From NCBI GenBank assembly GCA_030147845.1, contig JASBUN010000046.1, positions 1 through 64,000 of the forward strand: a stretch of 64,000 bases of DNA, in the 5' to 3' direction. Positions 41,630 through 53,804 of this stretch are shown here, piece by piece. The first letter of the stretch is position 1; each line of letters opens with the position of its first letter. The DNA comes from Gammaproteobacteria bacterium. GTDB lineage: Bacteria; Pseudomonadota; Gammaproteobacteria; JASBUN01. The translations under genes were made by a program, and so were the position numbers. Below the pieces are notes generated by a model. It had not been told where the DNA came from. It did no database searches and saw only the letters and a program-made list of their open reading frames with translations.

Positions 41630-44188
41630 ATGACCGGTACCTGCTATTCGCTGGAAGTCCAGCCGACCATCCCCGATCGCTTGCAACGCCTGACCGAACT
41701 GGCCAACGATCTCTTATATAGCTGGGACCGCCAAGTCCGCGGCCTTTTTTTCCGCCTTGACCCGGATTTGTGGCAAGACTGTGGTCATAACCCGAAGGTG
41801 TTCCTGCGGCGCGTCGCGCAGCAACGCCTGGATGAGGCGGCTCAAGACCGTATTTTTCTGGAGTACTATCACCGCGCGCTGTCGGTCTACGACACCTATC
41901 AGCAGGATCACACGCCGCCTAGCGTGCAGGAGAATCTGGACCCGGAAAAGGATCTGGTGGCTTATTTTTGTGCGGAGTTTGGCTTCCACGAAAGTTTACC
42001 GATTTATTCCGGCGGCTTGGGCATCTTGGCCGGCGATCATTGCAAGGCGGCCAGCGATTTGTATCTACCCTTCATCGCTGTCGGCTTGCTCTACCGCCAA
42101 GGTTACTTCACGCAGACCATCGATAGTTACGGCAACCAAGTGGCGCATTACACGCCAACCAACTTCGCCGATTTGCCTATCGAACCGGCCCGCGATGCCG
42201 AGGGCAAAAATCTGCATGTGACAGTCGACGTCGCCGAACGCCCGGTGGTACTGAAGGTTTGGCAGGCCAAAGCCGGCCACATCACGCTCTATCTGCTCGA
42301 CAGTGACCTGCCGGAAAACCACGATGAAGATCGCTCCATTACCTACCAACTGTATGGCGGCGACAGCAACACCCGTATCCAGCAGGAGATCGTTCTCGGC
42401 ATTGGCGGCGTGCGTGCTATTCGCGCACTGGGGCTTTCTCCGAACGCCTGGCACATCAATGAAGGCCATGCCGCGTTTCAAATTCTCGAGCGTTGCCGCG
42501 AATGTGTGGCGCAAGGCCTCGACTTTGAAAGCGCATTGGAGTTGGTGGCCGCCGGGACCGTTTTCACCACCCATACGCCGGTGGCAGCCGGCCACGACAT
42601 TTTCGCGCACGACTTGATCATGCGTTATTTCGGCGGCTTCATGAAAGGTTTAGGCATCGACGAGGGCCGCTTCAAGCGCCTGGGCGAGGGTGCCGACAGT
42701 CACGCCGGTTTCAACATGACCGCATTGGCGTTGCGCGGTTCGCGCTTCAATAACGGCGTCAGCCGCGTCCATGGCGGCGTCGCATCGCATATGGAGACTT
42801 ACGTCTGGCCGCAAATCCCGGCCGATGAAAATCCCATGCGTTACGTCACCAATGGCATCCATGTGCCGACGTTTTTGGCGCGCGAATGGGTCAACCTGTT
42901 CGACATGCGTTTCGGTGGCGAATGGCGCAACGAATTACTCAATCAAGACTACTGGAATCGCATCGACGAGATTCCCAATCACAGCTTCTGGAGCTTGCGC
43001 CAATCACTTAAATCCGAATTGATGGAGGACGCGCGCCGGCGCATCCTGCTGCAGCACAATCGGCAGAATAGCAGTGCCGCACAGATCGAACGCCTGACAC
43101 GTCACCTCAGCCCGGATGTAACCGATGTGCTTATCATCGGCTTCGCGCGCCGGTTCGCCACCTACAAACGCGCCACTTTGCTGTTCTCCGATCACGAGCG
43201 CCTGGCGCGCTTGCTCAACGATCCGGCGCGGCCGGTAATGCTCATGTTCGCCGGCAAGGCTCACCCGAACGACATGCCGGGACAACATTTCATTCAAGTG
43301 ATTCATGAGTTTTCGCGCCGACCCGAGTTCGAGGGCAAGATTCTTCTGCTCGAAGGCTACGATCTGGCGCTGGCGCGAAAGCTGGTCACCGGCGTCGACG
43401 TGTGGCTGAATACGCCCGAGTATCCACTTGAAGCCAGCGGTACGTCCGGACAAAAAGCGGGCATCAACGGTGTAGTCAATTTGAGCGTACTCGATGGTTG
43501 GTGGGCCGAAGCCTACGACGGCGAAAACGGTTGGGCCATCACCCCACACGGCCCGAACCACGACCCGGCGTTCCGTAACCGTGAAGAATCACGTGAACTT
43601 CTCGATATCTTGGAACGCGACGTCATTCCGTTGTATTTCAAGCGCAACGGCCACGGTTATTCGGAAGGTTGGGTCGAGAAATCCAAAGCCTCCATGCGCA
43701 CCCTGTTGCCGCATTTTAATTCCCAGCGCATGGTCATGGATTATGTCTGCGGCTACTACGGCCGCGCGGTACGACAGAGCAAACGCTTGGCCGCTAACGG
43801 TGGCGATCCGGCACGCATGTTGGCAAGCTGGAAGAAAAAAATTCATTCCGTTTGGGGCAAAGTGCGCATTCGGCGCATCGACGAAACACCGACCGCGATC
43901 CGTGCCGGACAATCATTACCGATTCGCGTGGCCGCCCATATTGATGGACTTGCGCCGGAAGACGTCGCCGTAGAGTGCCTGGTCGGCACCGAAAACAGCA
44001 ACGGCGAATTCGAACTACACCAGACTTACGCGTTTAGTGCCGCAGGCAAAAACGCCGAGGGCGAAACCGTGTTCGAGATCGATCTTGCACCGCCGCTGTC
44101 CGGGCGTCAACTGTACAAGTTACGTATCTATCCCTATCACGCGTCGCTCAGCCATCCGCTGGAAACAGGATGCATGCTGTGGCTGTGA
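41630..44188 (+). CDS. glgP: Alpha-glucan phosphorylase (short GT35 type)
   Basis: YFCAEFGFHESLPIYSGGLGILAGDHCKAASDL; NTPEYPLEASGTSGQKAGINGVVNLSVLDGWW. Confidence 0.94.
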   Translation: MTGTCYSLEVQPTIPDRLQRLTELANDLLYSWDRQVRGLFFRLDPDLWQDCGHNPKVFLRRVAQQRLDEAAQDRIFLEYYHRALSVYDTYQQDHTPPSVQENLDPEKDLVAYFCAEFGFHESLPIYSGGLGILAGDHCKAASDLYLPFIAVGLLYRQGYFTQTIDSYGNQVAHYTPTNFADLPIEPARDAEGKNLHVTVDVAERPVVLKVWQAKAGHITLYLLDSDLPENHDEDRSITYQLYGGDSNTRIQQEIVLGIGGVRAIRALGLSPNAWHINEGHAAFQILERCRECVAQGLDFESALELVAAGTVFTTHTPVAAGHDIFAHDLIMRYFGGFMKGLGIDEGRFKRLGEGADSHAGFNMTALALRGSRFNNGVSRVHGGVASHMETYVWPQIPADENPMRYVTNGIHVPTFLAREWVNLFDMRFGGEWRNELLNQDYWNRIDEIPNHSFWSLRQSLKSELMEDARRRILLQHNRQNSSAAQIERLTRHLSPDVTDVLIIGFARRFATYKRATLLFSDHERLARLLNDPARPVMLMFAGKAHPNDMPGQHFIQVIHEFSRRPEFEGKILLLEGYDLALARKLVTGVDVWLNTPEYPLEASGTSGQKAGINGVVNLSVLDGWWAEAYDGENGWAITPHGPNHDPAFRNREESRELLDILERDVIPLYFKRNGHGYSEGWVEKSKASMRTLLPHFNSQRMVMDYVCGYYGRAVRQSKRLAANGGDPARMLASWKKKIHSVWGKVRIRRIDETPTAIRAGQSLPIRVAAHIDGLAPEDVAVECLVGTENSNGEFELHQTYAFSAAGKNAEGETVFEIDLAPPLSGRQLYKLRIYPYHASLSHPLETGCMLWL

Positions 44189-44237
44189 CCGGCGGCTTCT
44201 TCGCCGCCGAAACGATCAGTGTGCACGCATGCGCAAT

Positions 44238-45740
44238 CTATCCTCCTGCGTCACGACCATAGAGCGCGGTCAGGCGCCGCATACGCGCCGCCAGCGTGGT
44301 TGGCACCTGGTTCCAAACAAAACGCCAGCGCCAATTGCCCTGTGTCACTCCCGGCACATTCATGCGATGTTGGTCGTCCAGTCCCAACACATCCTGCATC
44401 GGGATTACGGCCAAGCGCGCCACGGACTGGTAAGCCGAACGAATCAGCGGCCACGGCATGTGCTCGCGCGGCGCGCCCAAGTATTCGAGGACTTCACGGC
44501 GCGCATCGGCGCCCAGCGCGTTGAACCAGCCGAGCGTCGTACTGTTATCGTGCGTCCCCGTGTAAACCACGTAATCGGGCTCGTGATTGTGCGGCAGATA
44601 CGGATTAGCCGCACCGCTACCAAACGCAAATTGCAGGATCTTCATGCCCGGCAAGCCGTACTTGCGTCGTAATGCGTCCACCGCCGGGGTAATAACGCCG
44701 AGATCCTCCGCCACTAGCGACGACGGCGGCAAGGTGTTCTGCAATGATTGAAACAGCGCGTCGCCGGGCGCCGTAACCCAGCGACCTTCCATCGCCGTGG
44801 CTGCATTTGCCGGAATTTCCCAAAATGCCTCGAAACCACGAAAGTGGTCGATACGCACCAGGTCGAACATCGTCAGTTGATGCGCCAACCGCTTACGCCA
44901 CCATATGAAGCCATCCTCACGCATGCGATCCCAGCGGTAGTGGGGATTGCCCCAGTATTGCCCGGTTTCGGAAAAATAATCCGGTGGTACACCGGCCACG
45001 GTCAGCGCACGGCCGTTCTCATCCAAGGTAAAATAATGACGCTGCGCCCAAACTTCTGCGCTGTCGTGAGCGACGAATATCGGCATATCACCAAACATCA
45101 GCACGCCGCGTTCGTTGGCGAAGCGCTTCAATGCCAACCACTGCCGTTCGAACACAAATTGCTCGAAACACACGCGCTCGATCGCCGGCTGCAAGTTCCG
45201 TCGCGCTTCATCCAAAGCGGCCGTGTCACGGTCGCGCAAAGCGGCCGGCCAATCCAGCCAGGAGTTGCCCCCGTGTTCGCAGCGCAACGCCTGATACAGG
45301 GCAAAGTCGTCGAGCCAATCACCTTGTTGTTGCCGAAATCGGGAAAACGCGCCGCCATCCGCATCCGTGCCGTGGCGCCGGAAGCCGGCCAGCGCCTCGG
45401 ACATCAGCTGTCTGCGCGACTCATCATCGCCCATCTGCGCATCGCGCAACGCGGCCTCGTCCAACCAGCCGGCTTGCGCCAATGACGACATACTGATGAG
45501 TCCCGGGTTACCGGCAAATACCGACAAACATTGATACGGCGACAAATCACCGTGCGTAGGTCCAAGCGGTAAGGTCTGCCATACCGATTGGCCGGCGGCG
45601 GCGAGAAATTCGACGAAATGGTAAGCCTCTTGATCGAGCACAGCGCCCGGCAGTGAAGTCGGGTGCAAGAGCACACCGGCACGACGCCGCGCCAGCGGCC
45701 CCCCATTCGCTGCGCGAACATCGGCGTGAATTTGTTTCAT
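44238..45740 (-). CDS. malQ: 4-alpha-glucanotransferase (amylomaltase)
   Basis: RRAGVLLHPTSLPG; VGIP-like VAGVPPDYFSETGQYWGNPHYRWD; VRIDHFRGFEAFWEIPA; GTHDNSTTLGWF. Confidence 0.95.
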   Translation of the reverse strand: MKQIHADVRAANGGPLARRRAGVLLHPTSLPGAVLDQEAYHFVEFLAAAGQSVWQTLPLGPTHGDLSPYQCLSVFAGNPGLISMSSLAQAGWLDEAALRDAQMGDDESRRQLMSEALAGFRRHGTDADGGAFSRFRQQQGDWLDDFALYQALRCEHGGNSWLDWPAALRDRDTAALDEARRNLQPAIERVCFEQFVFERQWLALKRFANERGVLMFGDMPIFVAHDSAEVWAQRHYFTLDENGRALTVAGVPPDYFSETGQYWGNPHYRWDRMREDGFIWWRKRLAHQLTMFDLVRIDHFRGFEAFWEIPANAATAMEGRWVTAPGDALFQSLQNTLPPSSLVAEDLGVITPAVDALRRKYGLPGMKILQFAFGSGAANPYLPHNHEPDYVVYTGTHDNSTTLGWFNALGADARREVLEYLGAPREHMPWPLIRSAYQSVARLAVIPMQDVLGLDDQHRMNVPGVTQGNWRWRFVWNQVPTTLAARMRRLTALYGRDAGG

Positions 45741-45783
45741 CCAACATATCTCCGGTACGACCGCGACATCCAGGCAAGAATAG

Positions 45784-47496
45784 TCAGGTCGCCACCTCCA
45801 CGCCGGGTCGCATGACGCCGCCCTGCAACGGCGCGCCGCCACCGTGAGTGAAAACCCGCGACAGATACTCCGGTGCCGGATGATCAAGCAACTCATACAG
45901 GCGCCGCAACTGGATGCGATACAGTTCATCGAAATCGCGCACGGCTGCGGCGGGGTTCTCATCGCCAAACCACCAGAACCAGTCCGAACCTTCACAGATC
46001 GCCAACTGCCTTCTTACCTGCTCGCCATGCTCACCAGACAGACTGCCCGCGCGTTCCATCTCGTCGAACACCAGCTTAGCCGCACTGAGCATATCCCAGG
46101 CGCGATTCTTATCAGCATGACCGACCCATATGGTGAATGTGCCGTGAACCCAGCTACCCGCTACCAAACCGGGCAGCACCGCCACTGTTGCGGGCTTGTC
46201 CAGACAATCGGAAAACGTGGTCAATTCTATGCCAGGGTGGGCGGATAATTTTTCGTACAGTGCCCGCAAAAAATGATAGCCGTTCTCCGGGTAGTATTCC
46301 CACGCATTTTCACCATCGAGCACAATAGATACGACCGATTCGGGAGCTGCTCTGCAAGCCTTCGCGATATTCTCCAAATTATGTATGAGGTCCGCCACAG
46401 CGTCATCGGCGTGCCAGGTCGAATACCGAAATCCGATCGAATCGGATAGTCCGTCATCGCGGAAAAAACAACGGATGACGCCTTTCTTTATGCCGTAGGC
46501 GCGGTGCCCCCATAGCAGTTCGCCATCGTGCTGCGGTTGGTACCGATCGATACTGTTGCGCAACACTTGGCCACCGCTGGCGGCCCATCGAAACCCTGCG
46601 CGTTCAAGCAATTCCAGTGTCCGCTCGCAGACACTGCCTTCCGCCGGCCAGCAACCGCGTGGGCGAAAACCAAAATGGGCTTCGAACACACGCACGGCTT
46701 CATCGACATGCCACTGCGCGCGCTCCGCACCACCGGGATAGTGCGTTTCCTCCGGTAACGGCAGTTGCGGCGTCGCTTCGTGCGCCGATTCCAAGTTCAG
46801 TAATAGTGGCAGAATCGGATGCGCGTATGGGGTTACCGACAGTTCGATACGACCCTGCTCGGCCAATGCCCGATAGCGCGGCACCACCGCCGACAGAAGT
46901 TCACCAATCAATGCCAGCAGATCGCGGCGCTGCTCGGCAGCGAATCCTCGGCCCGACGCTTGTAACGCACGCACGCCGGCGTCCTCACGGCGCACGGTCT
47001 CAGCCAACCAGGCCAGGTGATACCAAGTAAGCAGATCGAATATGAATTGATCCGTTATGTGCCCGACATGCTCAGGATGAGCCATGATCCATCGGCCGAG
47101 GTCGACCAGCTGCTGGAACACTGGGAAACGATCTACCAGGCGTTGCTTGTTGGCGCGCAGGCAGGCGTGAATGAGCGCCAGTCGCGCCTCCGGCTGGCTC
47201 GGCAATTCCTCGGCGCCGAGCGCGTCTAGCAACGGATCGGGTAAGCTACCGCCGTCGCGCAGATAGTCGCCAATTGCGGCGGCATAATCGTCGATCTGCT
47301 CGAGCAATGTCGGCGTAAAGTTCACCACCGCGCGCGCTTCCGGTACCGCTTCCAGGTGAGCGGCCATGTCGACGTAGTCTTTTACGCCATGAAGATAGGT
47401 CCAAGGCAATCGGTAGGTACCCGTAACAGGATCACGGTAATCGGGTTGATGCATGTGCCAACACAGCACAACTTTGAGCGCACGGCTATCGGACAT
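45784..47496 (-). CDS. Glycoside hydrolase family 57 protein
   Basis: [84 protein letters not shown]. Confidence 0.92.
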   Translation of the reverse strand: MSDSRALKVVLCWHMHQPDYRDPVTGTYRLPWTYLHGVKDYVDMAAHLEAVPEARAVVNFTPTLLEQIDDYAAAIGDYLRDGGSLPDPLLDALGAEELPSQPEARLALIHACLRANKQRLVDRFPVFQQLVDLGRWIMAHPEHVGHITDQFIFDLLTWYHLAWLAETVRREDAGVRALQASGRGFAAEQRRDLLALIGELLSAVVPRYRALAEQGRIELSVTPYAHPILPLLLNLESAHEATPQLPLPEETHYPGGAERAQWHVDEAVRVFEAHFGFRPRGCWPAEGSVCERTLELLERAGFRWAASGGQVLRNSIDRYQPQHDGELLWGHRAYGIKKGVIRCFFRDDGLSDSIGFRYSTWHADDAVADLIHNLENIAKACRAAPESVVSIVLDGENAWEYYPENGYHFLRALYEKLSAHPGIELTTFSDCLDKPATVAVLPGLVAGSWVHGTFTIWVGHADKNRAWDMLSAAKLVFDEMERAGSLSGEHGEQVRRQLAICEGSDWFWWFGDENPAAAVRDFDELYRIQLRRLYELLDHPAPEYLSRVFTHGGGAPLQGGVMRPGVEVAT

Positions 47497-48757
47497 GGCG
47501 GACTTGCTGACCGAGCATTTCAGGTGTCACCAATACCACGCCACCGGGGCTGACATGGAAACGCCGGGCGTCCTCGGCGGCGTCTTCGCCGACCACCGTG
47601 CCCTCGGGCAAGTGGCAGCCTTTCTCGAGAATGGCATGGTGAACGCGGCAATTCGGTTCGATAGTGACTTCAGGTAAGACAACCGAGTCGGTGATGACGG
47701 AGTAGGACTCGACACGCACGTTGGAGAACAATAACGAGTGGCGCACCGTCGCGCCCGAAATAACGCAGCCGCCGGACACCATGGAGTCGACCGCCATACC
47801 GCGCCGGCCGTCATCATCGAACACAAATTTCGCCGGCGGCGCCTGCTCCTGATAGGTCCAGATCGGCCAGTCCTGGTCGTATAGATTCAACTCCGGAGTC
47901 ACGCCGATCAATTCCAGATTGGCTTCCCAAAAGGCGTCCACGGTACCGACATCGCGCCAATAAGCCTCGCCATGGGTGGTCGGATCGCGGAACGGATAAG
48001 CATAGATCTGGTGATCGTTGATCGTGCTCGGGATGATGTCCCTGCCAAAATCATGACTGGAAGTACGAATGTCCGCGTCTTTAATCAATTGCTCGTATAG
48101 GAATTCGGTACTAAATGCATAAATACCCATCGACGCCAACGCCCGAGTCGGGTCTCCAGGCATCGATTGCGGCTGTTCAGGCTTCTCGGCGAAATCCATC
48201 ACCCTGCCCTCGTCATTGACACTCATAACGCCGAAACCGGTGGCGCGCTCGATCGGCACACCGATACAACCGACCGTCATATCGGCATTACTCTCCACAT
48301 GCTGCGCAATCATGGCGCCGTAATCCATCTTGTAGATGTGGTCACCAGCGAGAACCAGCACGTAATCCGGATCATGGTCACGAATGATATCGAGATTTTG
48401 ATAAACCGCATCCGCCGTACCGCTGTACCATGCCGTCTCACTGATGCGTTGTTGGGCCGGCAGCAACTCGACGAATTCGCCGAATTCGCCGCGTAGAAAA
48501 CCCCAACCGCGCTGTATGTGCAGAATCAGCGAATGGGCTTTGTACTGGGTCAGGACACCGACGCGTCGAATACCGGAATTGAAGCAGTTGGAAAGCGGGA
48601 AATCGACAATACGGAATTTCCCTCCGAACGGCACCGCGGGCTTCGACCGCCATAAAGTCAGATCCTTGAGCCGGGAACCGCGCCCGCCGGCGAGTATTAG
48701 CGCAAGCGTGCTGCGCGTAAGCAAGCTAACGAAACGAGGCGTGTGATACACAGGCAT
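47486..48757 (-). CDS. glgC: Glucose-1-phosphate adenylyltransferase
   Basis: [57 protein letters not shown]. Confidence 0.97.
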   Translation of the reverse strand: MPVYHTPRFVSLLTRSTLALILAGGRGSRLKDLTLWRSKPAVPFGGKFRIVDFPLSNCFNSGIRRVGVLTQYKAHSLILHIQRGWGFLRGEFGEFVELLPAQQRISETAWYSGTADAVYQNLDIIRDHDPDYVLVLAGDHIYKMDYGAMIAQHVESNADMTVGCIGVPIERATGFGVMSVNDEGRVMDFAEKPEQPQSMPGDPTRALASMGIYAFSTEFLYEQLIKDADIRTSSHDFGRDIIPSTINDHQIYAYPFRDPTTHGEAYWRDVGTVDAFWEANLELIGVTPELNLYDQDWPIWTYQEQAPPAKFVFDDDGRRGMAVDSMVSGGCVISGATVRHSLLFSNVRVESYSVITDSVVLPEVTIEPNCRVHHAILEKGCHLPEGTVVGEDAAEDARRFHVSPGGVVLVTPEMLGQQVRHVR

Positions 48758-48909
48758 TAGAAATTTTCCTTGCAGCGGGGTACCGCGTATGCGGTTCTTT
48801 CTTTAAGGTTAGCAGTTATCACGCATCCGAGCATCCTGCTCAGTGTGCTATTCTCAGCCCATGAAACGCGGCAAGCAATACCGCTGCCGAAACACGAGCC
48901 CAGACACTC

Positions 48910-51120
48910 ATGCCGCCAATGACACCCAAGCTGCAATCATCCGCCGCAGGCCTTGACGCCGCTTTTTATCGCGATATCCGTCGCATCGAGCAGGCGCGCC
49001 ACCATGATCCGTTCGCGATCCTGGGCTGCCACAGCCTTGGTGGCCAGCGGGTCATCCGCGCTTACCTTCCCGATGCGGCGCGCGCGCAGATAGCGGAAGG
49101 CGAGCTGGCCATGCAGCGACTCCCCAATTGCGATGTATTTCAGTGGCAAGGCGCAGCTCCACAGTTACCGGAACATTACCGTATTCGCTACTGGGACCGC
49201 GGCGGTCACGAGCATGTCACTCACGACCCGTACTGTTTTACGCCACAGCTGTCCGATTTCGACCTGCATTTATTCGGCGAGGGCAGACACCGGCACGCGC
49301 ACCAATTCCTGGGCGCACATCCGCGTACCATCGACAATATCAAGGGCCTGTTGTTTGCCGTCTGGGCACCGAGCGCCGAGCGTGTCAGTGTGGTGGGCGA
49401 TTTCAATCATTGGGACGGACGCCGCCATCCTATGCGCGTGCGCGGCGGCTCCGGGGTCTGGGAACTATTCATCCCCGCACTCGGTGAGGGCACGTTGTAC
49501 AAGTTTGAAATCCGCAATCGCAATGACGGCAGCATACACCTTAAGACCGACCCGTACGGACGCCGCTTCGAACTGCGGCCGGCCACCGCCGCCATTGCGG
49601 AAGCCGACCACACCGGCTTTCAATGGTCGGATCAGGCGTGGATGAGTGAACGTCAACGGGCCGATTGGCTGCATCAACCGATGTCGGTTTACGAGGTACA
49701 CCTGGGCTCCTGGCAGCTCGATGCCGACGGTGGCTTTCTTGACTATCGGCAATTGGCGCACCGACTGGTCGACTATGTCAACGAACTCGGCTTTACCCAC
49801 ATCGAATTACTGCCGATCACGGAACACCCATTTGACGGCTCCTGGGGCTATCAAACCGTCGGCTATTTTTCGCCTACCAGTCGCCACGGTAGTCCCGACG
49901 ACTTTCGTTATTTCGTCGACTATTGCCACCAACACGGCATTGGCGTGTTACTCGACTGGGCGCCCGGACATTTCCCCAAGGATGCACATGGACTGGCACG
50001 CTTCGATGGTAGCGCCGTGTATGAACACGAGGACCCGCGCCGCGGTGAGCATCGCGACTGGGGCACGCTGATTTTCAATTACGGTCGCAACGAGGTACGC
50101 AGCTTCCTGATCTCCGGCGCACTTTTTTGGCTGGAGGAATATCACATCGACGGTTTGCGTGTCGATGCGGTCGCCTCAATGTTATATCTGGACTATTCGC
50201 GTGAGGCCGGCGACTGGGTGCCGAATATTTATGGCGGCCGTGAAAATCTCGAAGCTATCGAATTTCTGCGCCAACTGAACGAAGTCACCCACGGCGAACA
50301 GCCTGGCACGATGGTCATCGCCGAAGAGTCAACCGCTTGGCCACAGGTGACGCGCCCGGTGTGGGTCGGCGGTCTCGGCTTCAGCATGAAGTGGAATATG
50401 GGTTGGATGCATGACACGCTCAAATATCTCAGTGTCGATCCGGTCTACCGCCACTATCAACACGATCAACTGACCTTTGGCCTGTTGTATGCGTTCACCG
50501 AAAATTTCGTCCTGCCGTTCTCGCATGACGAGGTCGTGCACGGCAAAGGTTCAATGATCAACAAAATGCCGGGCGACGAGTGGCAACGGTTTGCCAATCT
50601 GCGCGCACTGTACACCTACATGTTTACCTACCCCGGCAAAAAGCTACTGTTCATGGGCTGTGAATTTGGACAAGGTAACGAATGGAATCATGAAGCGGGT
50701 TTGGATTGGTGGGTACTCAAATATGGCTATCACCAGGGCGTGCAAACCCTGGTCAAGGATTTGCATCAGTTATATCGAAACAACAGCGCGCTGCACAAAT
50801 TCGACTTCGACGAACAAGGCTTCGAATGGATTGACTGTCATGATGCATCGCAGTCGGTACTGAGTTATCTGCGTCGTGACGGCGATCGCTTCGTGGTGGT
50901 CATCATAAATTTCACTCCGGTGCCGCGTGTACACTATCGTATCGGCGTACCCAGCGCCGGCCGCTACAAAGTGCTGATTAACTCCGATTCAGAATATTAT
51001 GGTGGCAGCAACGCCGGCGACGACCTCATAACCGCTGAACCCATTCCTTGGATGGATCGCCCGTATTCGCTGCAAACCACGCTACCCCCGCTGGCAGGGA
51101 TTGTGATCGGTATCGCTTAG
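48910..51120 (+). CDS. glgB: 1,4-alpha-glucan branching enzyme
   Basis: [86 protein letters not shown]. Confidence 0.97.
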   Translation: MPPMTPKLQSSAAGLDAAFYRDIRRIEQARHHDPFAILGCHSLGGQRVIRAYLPDAARAQIAEGELAMQRLPNCDVFQWQGAAPQLPEHYRIRYWDRGGHEHVTHDPYCFTPQLSDFDLHLFGEGRHRHAHQFLGAHPRTIDNIKGLLFAVWAPSAERVSVVGDFNHWDGRRHPMRVRGGSGVWELFIPALGEGTLYKFEIRNRNDGSIHLKTDPYGRRFELRPATAAIAEADHTGFQWSDQAWMSERQRADWLHQPMSVYEVHLGSWQLDADGGFLDYRQLAHRLVDYVNELGFTHIELLPITEHPFDGSWGYQTVGYFSPTSRHGSPDDFRYFVDYCHQHGIGVLLDWAPGHFPKDAHGLARFDGSAVYEHEDPRRGEHRDWGTLIFNYGRNEVRSFLISGALFWLEEYHIDGLRVDAVASMLYLDYSREAGDWVPNIYGGRENLEAIEFLRQLNEVTHGEQPGTMVIAEESTAWPQVTRPVWVGGLGFSMKWNMGWMHDTLKYLSVDPVYRHYQHDQLTFGLLYAFTENFVLPFSHDEVVHGKGSMINKMPGDEWQRFANLRALYTYMFTYPGKKLLFMGCEFGQGNEWNHEAGLDWWVLKYGYHQGVQTLVKDLHQLYRNNSALHKFDFDEQGFEWIDCHDASQSVLSYLRRDGDRFVVVIINFTPVPRVHYRIGVPSAGRYKVLINSDSEYYGGSNAGDDLITAEPIPWMDRPYSLQTTLPPLAGIVIGIA

Positions 51121-51133
51121 GCCGCGCACGCCG

Positions 51134-52240
51134 TCAGACAAACGTAGCTAAATCGACCGGCATTCGCCGCGCACACCACTCGCCCGCGCGGGCCTCGAAT
51201 AGTCCGGCGCACTGCGTCCCACAGAACGTGCAGCAGCCGTGCCGATCCAGGTTCCAGTCCGCCAGCACGTACCAATTTCGCCCAATCAGTTTCTTGCCGC
51301 AGCCGTGACAATACGTGCTACCACCCGCCGAGTCATGCACGTTACCGGTATAGACATAACGTAGGCCGTTGCCGAGCGCAATTTCGCGTGCGCGGGACAA
51401 CGTCGCCGCCGGCGTCGGCGGTCGATTACGCATTTGCCAATCCGGGTGGAACGCCGTGAAGTGCCAAGGCACGTCGACACCCAAATGCTGCACGCCCCAT
51501 CGGGTCATGGCATCGATCTCCGCCGTGGAGTCGTTCATGCCCGGAATGAGCAGCGTGGTAATTTCAAACCAGACATTGGTGTCATGCTTGAGATACACGA
51601 GCGTATCCAGCACCGGCTGTAGCTTGCCGCCGGTTACCTTGCGGTAAAAATCGTCCGTAAACCCTTTCAGGTCGACGTTGACGGCATCCATACAACGGAA
51701 AAATTCCTGTCGCGGCGCAGCGTTGAAATAGCCGGCGGTAACCGCCACCGACTTGATGCCGTGTTCGCGGCACGCCAGCGCGACGTCAATCGCGTATTCC
51801 ATAAAAACGGCCGGATCGTTATAGGTAAAAGCTACACTGCGACAGTCCAACTCACGCGCCGCACGGGCGATGGTCGTGCACTCTGCCCGATCGGTCAATG
51901 TATCGAGCTGGCGTGATTTGCTTATATCCCAGTTCTGACAAAATTTGCAGGCCAGATTGCAGCCGGCGGTACCAAAACTGAGCACCGGCGTCCCGGGCAG
52001 AAAGTGATTGAGGGGCTTTTTCTCAATCGGGTCGACACAGAAGCCGCTGGAACGGCCATAGGTGGTAAGCACCACTTGCTGGTCACGGCAGGCACGCACG
52101 AAACACAAGCCGCGCTGTCCCTCGCGCAGCCTGCAGGCGCGCGGACATACATCGCACTGCACGCGCCCGTCGTCAAGCGAGTGCCAATGGCGCGTCGACA
52201 CGGTATCGGAAGTCATTTCGGACACGCTGGACACCTCCAA
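51134..52240 (-). CDS. amrS: AmmeMemoRadiSam system radical SAM enzyme
   Basis: CDVCPRACRLREGQRGLC; GTAGCNLACKFCQNWDISKSR; SVAFTYNDPAVFMEYAIDVALACREHGIKSVAVTAGY. Confidence 0.94.
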   Translation of the reverse strand: MEVSSVSEMTSDTVSTRHWHSLDDGRVQCDVCPRACRLREGQRGLCFVRACRDQQVVLTTYGRSSGFCVDPIEKKPLNHFLPGTPVLSFGTAGCNLACKFCQNWDISKSRQLDTLTDRAECTTIARAARELDCRSVAFTYNDPAVFMEYAIDVALACREHGIKSVAVTAGYFNAAPRQEFFRCMDAVNVDLKGFTDDFYRKVTGGKLQPVLDTLVYLKHDTNVWFEITTLLIPGMNDSTAEIDAMTRWGVQHLGVDVPWHFTAFHPDWQMRNRPPTPAATLSRAREIALGNGLRYVYTGNVHDSAGGSTYCHGCGKKLIGRNWYVLADWNLDRHGCCTFCGTQCAGLFEARAGEWCARRMPVDLATFV

Positions 52241-52360
52241 TACACCATCGCGAACAAGCCGATGGCCTTAGTATAGAACGCCCACACTGCGTTGGTGACG
52301 CCGGCGTCCGCACGGCGCGCTATACTAGCGGCCTAGGCCGACATTTCGGGAGCATGGTTT

Positions 52361-53146
52361 ATGAACGTTTCGCGACCAGCCGCCGTCGCCGGGACATTTT
52401 ATCCGCATGATGCCCTTACTTTAAGTCGCTCGATCCGCGAACTGCTCGCCAACAGCCGAGCGGACGGAACGGCGCCGAAAGCACTGATCGCACCGCACGC
52501 CGGCTATATTTATTCCGGCGCAATCGCCGCCAGCGCCTATGCCCGTGTGTCGCTCAGCGCTGCCGCCATTACGCGCGTCGTCTTGCTGGGACCGTCACAT
52601 CGCATTGGTTTCAGCGGCTTGGCGCAAACCAGCGCGCGGCAATTTCTAACGCCCTTGGGTGCGGTCGAGATCGACCGCGACGCCTATCATCACATTTCCG
52701 CCCTGCCACAAATGCGGATATGCGATCCCGCGCACGAAATCGAACATAGTTTAGAGGTACACATCCCTTTCTTGCAGGAAACGCTGGGCGACTTCCGTTT
52801 GGTGCCGTTAGTGGTCGGCGACGCCACCGCCGTGCAAGTCAGTGAAGTGCTGGAGCGGCTGTGGGGTGGACCTGAAACACTGATCGTGGTGAGCTCCGAT
52901 CTGAGCCACTACCATGACTACGCGACCGCGCAGGCGATGGACCGGCGCACTTCGACGGCCATCGAACGGTTTGAGGTTAAAAAAATATGCGCCCGACACG
53001 CCTGCGGGCACAATCCGATCATCGGCTTACTACAAGCCGCACGTCACCATGAGTTGCGCGCCACGACGCTGGATTTGCGCAACTCCGGCGACACGGCCGG
53101 CAGTCGTGATCGAGTGGTGGGTTATGGCGCCTATTGCTTCAACTGA
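52361..53146 (+). CDS. amrB: AmmeMemoRadiSam system protein B (MEMO1 family)
   Basis: PAAVAGTFYPHDALTLSRSI; LIAPHAGYIYSGAIAASAYA; LLGPSHRIGFSGLA; VVSSDLSHYHDY. Confidence 0.94.
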   Translation: MNVSRPAAVAGTFYPHDALTLSRSIRELLANSRADGTAPKALIAPHAGYIYSGAIAASAYARVSLSAAAITRVVLLGPSHRIGFSGLAQTSARQFLTPLGAVEIDRDAYHHISALPQMRICDPAHEIEHSLEVHIPFLQETLGDFRLVPLVVGDATAVQVSEVLERLWGGPETLIVVSSDLSHYHDYATAQAMDRRTSTAIERFEVKKICARHACGHNPIIGLLQAARHHELRATTLDLRNSGDTAGSRDRVVGYGAYCFN

Positions 53147-53711
53147 GCCGCCGACGTACCAATACGCGCAACATCGCGCCACGCTCTTGGAACTCGCGCG
53201 CGCGGCTATCCTGAGCGCCTTTGATGACCGCGCGGGGCAAGATGCTGCCGTCGAAAATTACGCAAAACCGCTGCTCGAGGCGCGCGCCTGTTTTGTCACC
53301 TTACGACTGGATGGCCAGTTGCGCGGGTGCATCGGCAGCCTGGAGGCGGATCGATCCTTGCTGGAAGATATTCGGGCCAATGCCCATGCCGCGGCGTTCT
53401 GCGATCCACGCTTTCGTGCGCTGAGCGTCGACGAATTCGAGCGTCTACAAATAGAAATTTCAATCCTCAACGCGCCGATCGCCCTGTCATTTAGCAACCA
53501 GTTCGAACTCAGTGCGCAACTGCGCCCGGGCATCGATGGCGTGATCCTGGCCGCGGACGGACGACGCAGCACCTTTTTGCCCAGCGTATGGGCAGCGTTA
53601 CCCGATGTCGGCGATTTTTTGCGCCAATTGAAAATCAAGGCCGGCCTGCCTGGCGACTATTGGTCGGAACGTGTCCGCGCCTGGCGCTACACCACGCAGT
53701 CGATCAACTGA
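53124..53711 (+). CDS. amrA: AmmeMemoRadiSam system protein A (AMMECR1 domain)
   Basis: ACFVTLRLDGQLRGCIGSLEADRSLLEDIRANAHAAAFCDPRF. ATG at 53124 overlaps the end of amrB. Confidence 0.93.
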   Translation: MAPIASTEPPTYQYAQHRATLLELARAAILSAFDDRAGQDAAVENYAKPLLEARACFVTLRLDGQLRGCIGSLEADRSLLEDIRANAHAAAFCDPRFRALSVDEFERLQIEISILNAPIALSFSNQFELSAQLRPGIDGVILAADGRRSTFLPSVWAALPDVGDFLRQLKIKAGLPGDYWSERVRAWRYTTQSIN

Positions 53712-53735
53712 ACTTGCCAACGGCGGCGCACCAGG

Positions 53736-53800
53736 AGTCTGTCGGACTTAGGCGATCGTAGCGAGCAAGGTGGGAGAGCGGTCCTAAGTCCGACAGACTC
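53736..53800. mobile_element. Family-2 palindromic element, minimal type (65 bp); flanks CCAG / CTAG
   Basis: GAGTCTGTCGGACTTAGG...CCTAAGTCCGACAGACTC perfect inverted repeat. Confidence 0.75.
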
Positions 53801-53804
53801 CTAG

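Noticed and set aside
44189-44215. CGGCGGC/GCCGCCG hairpin after glgP as a terminator
   Set aside because: No downstream T tract; cannot be called an intrinsic terminator from sequence alone.
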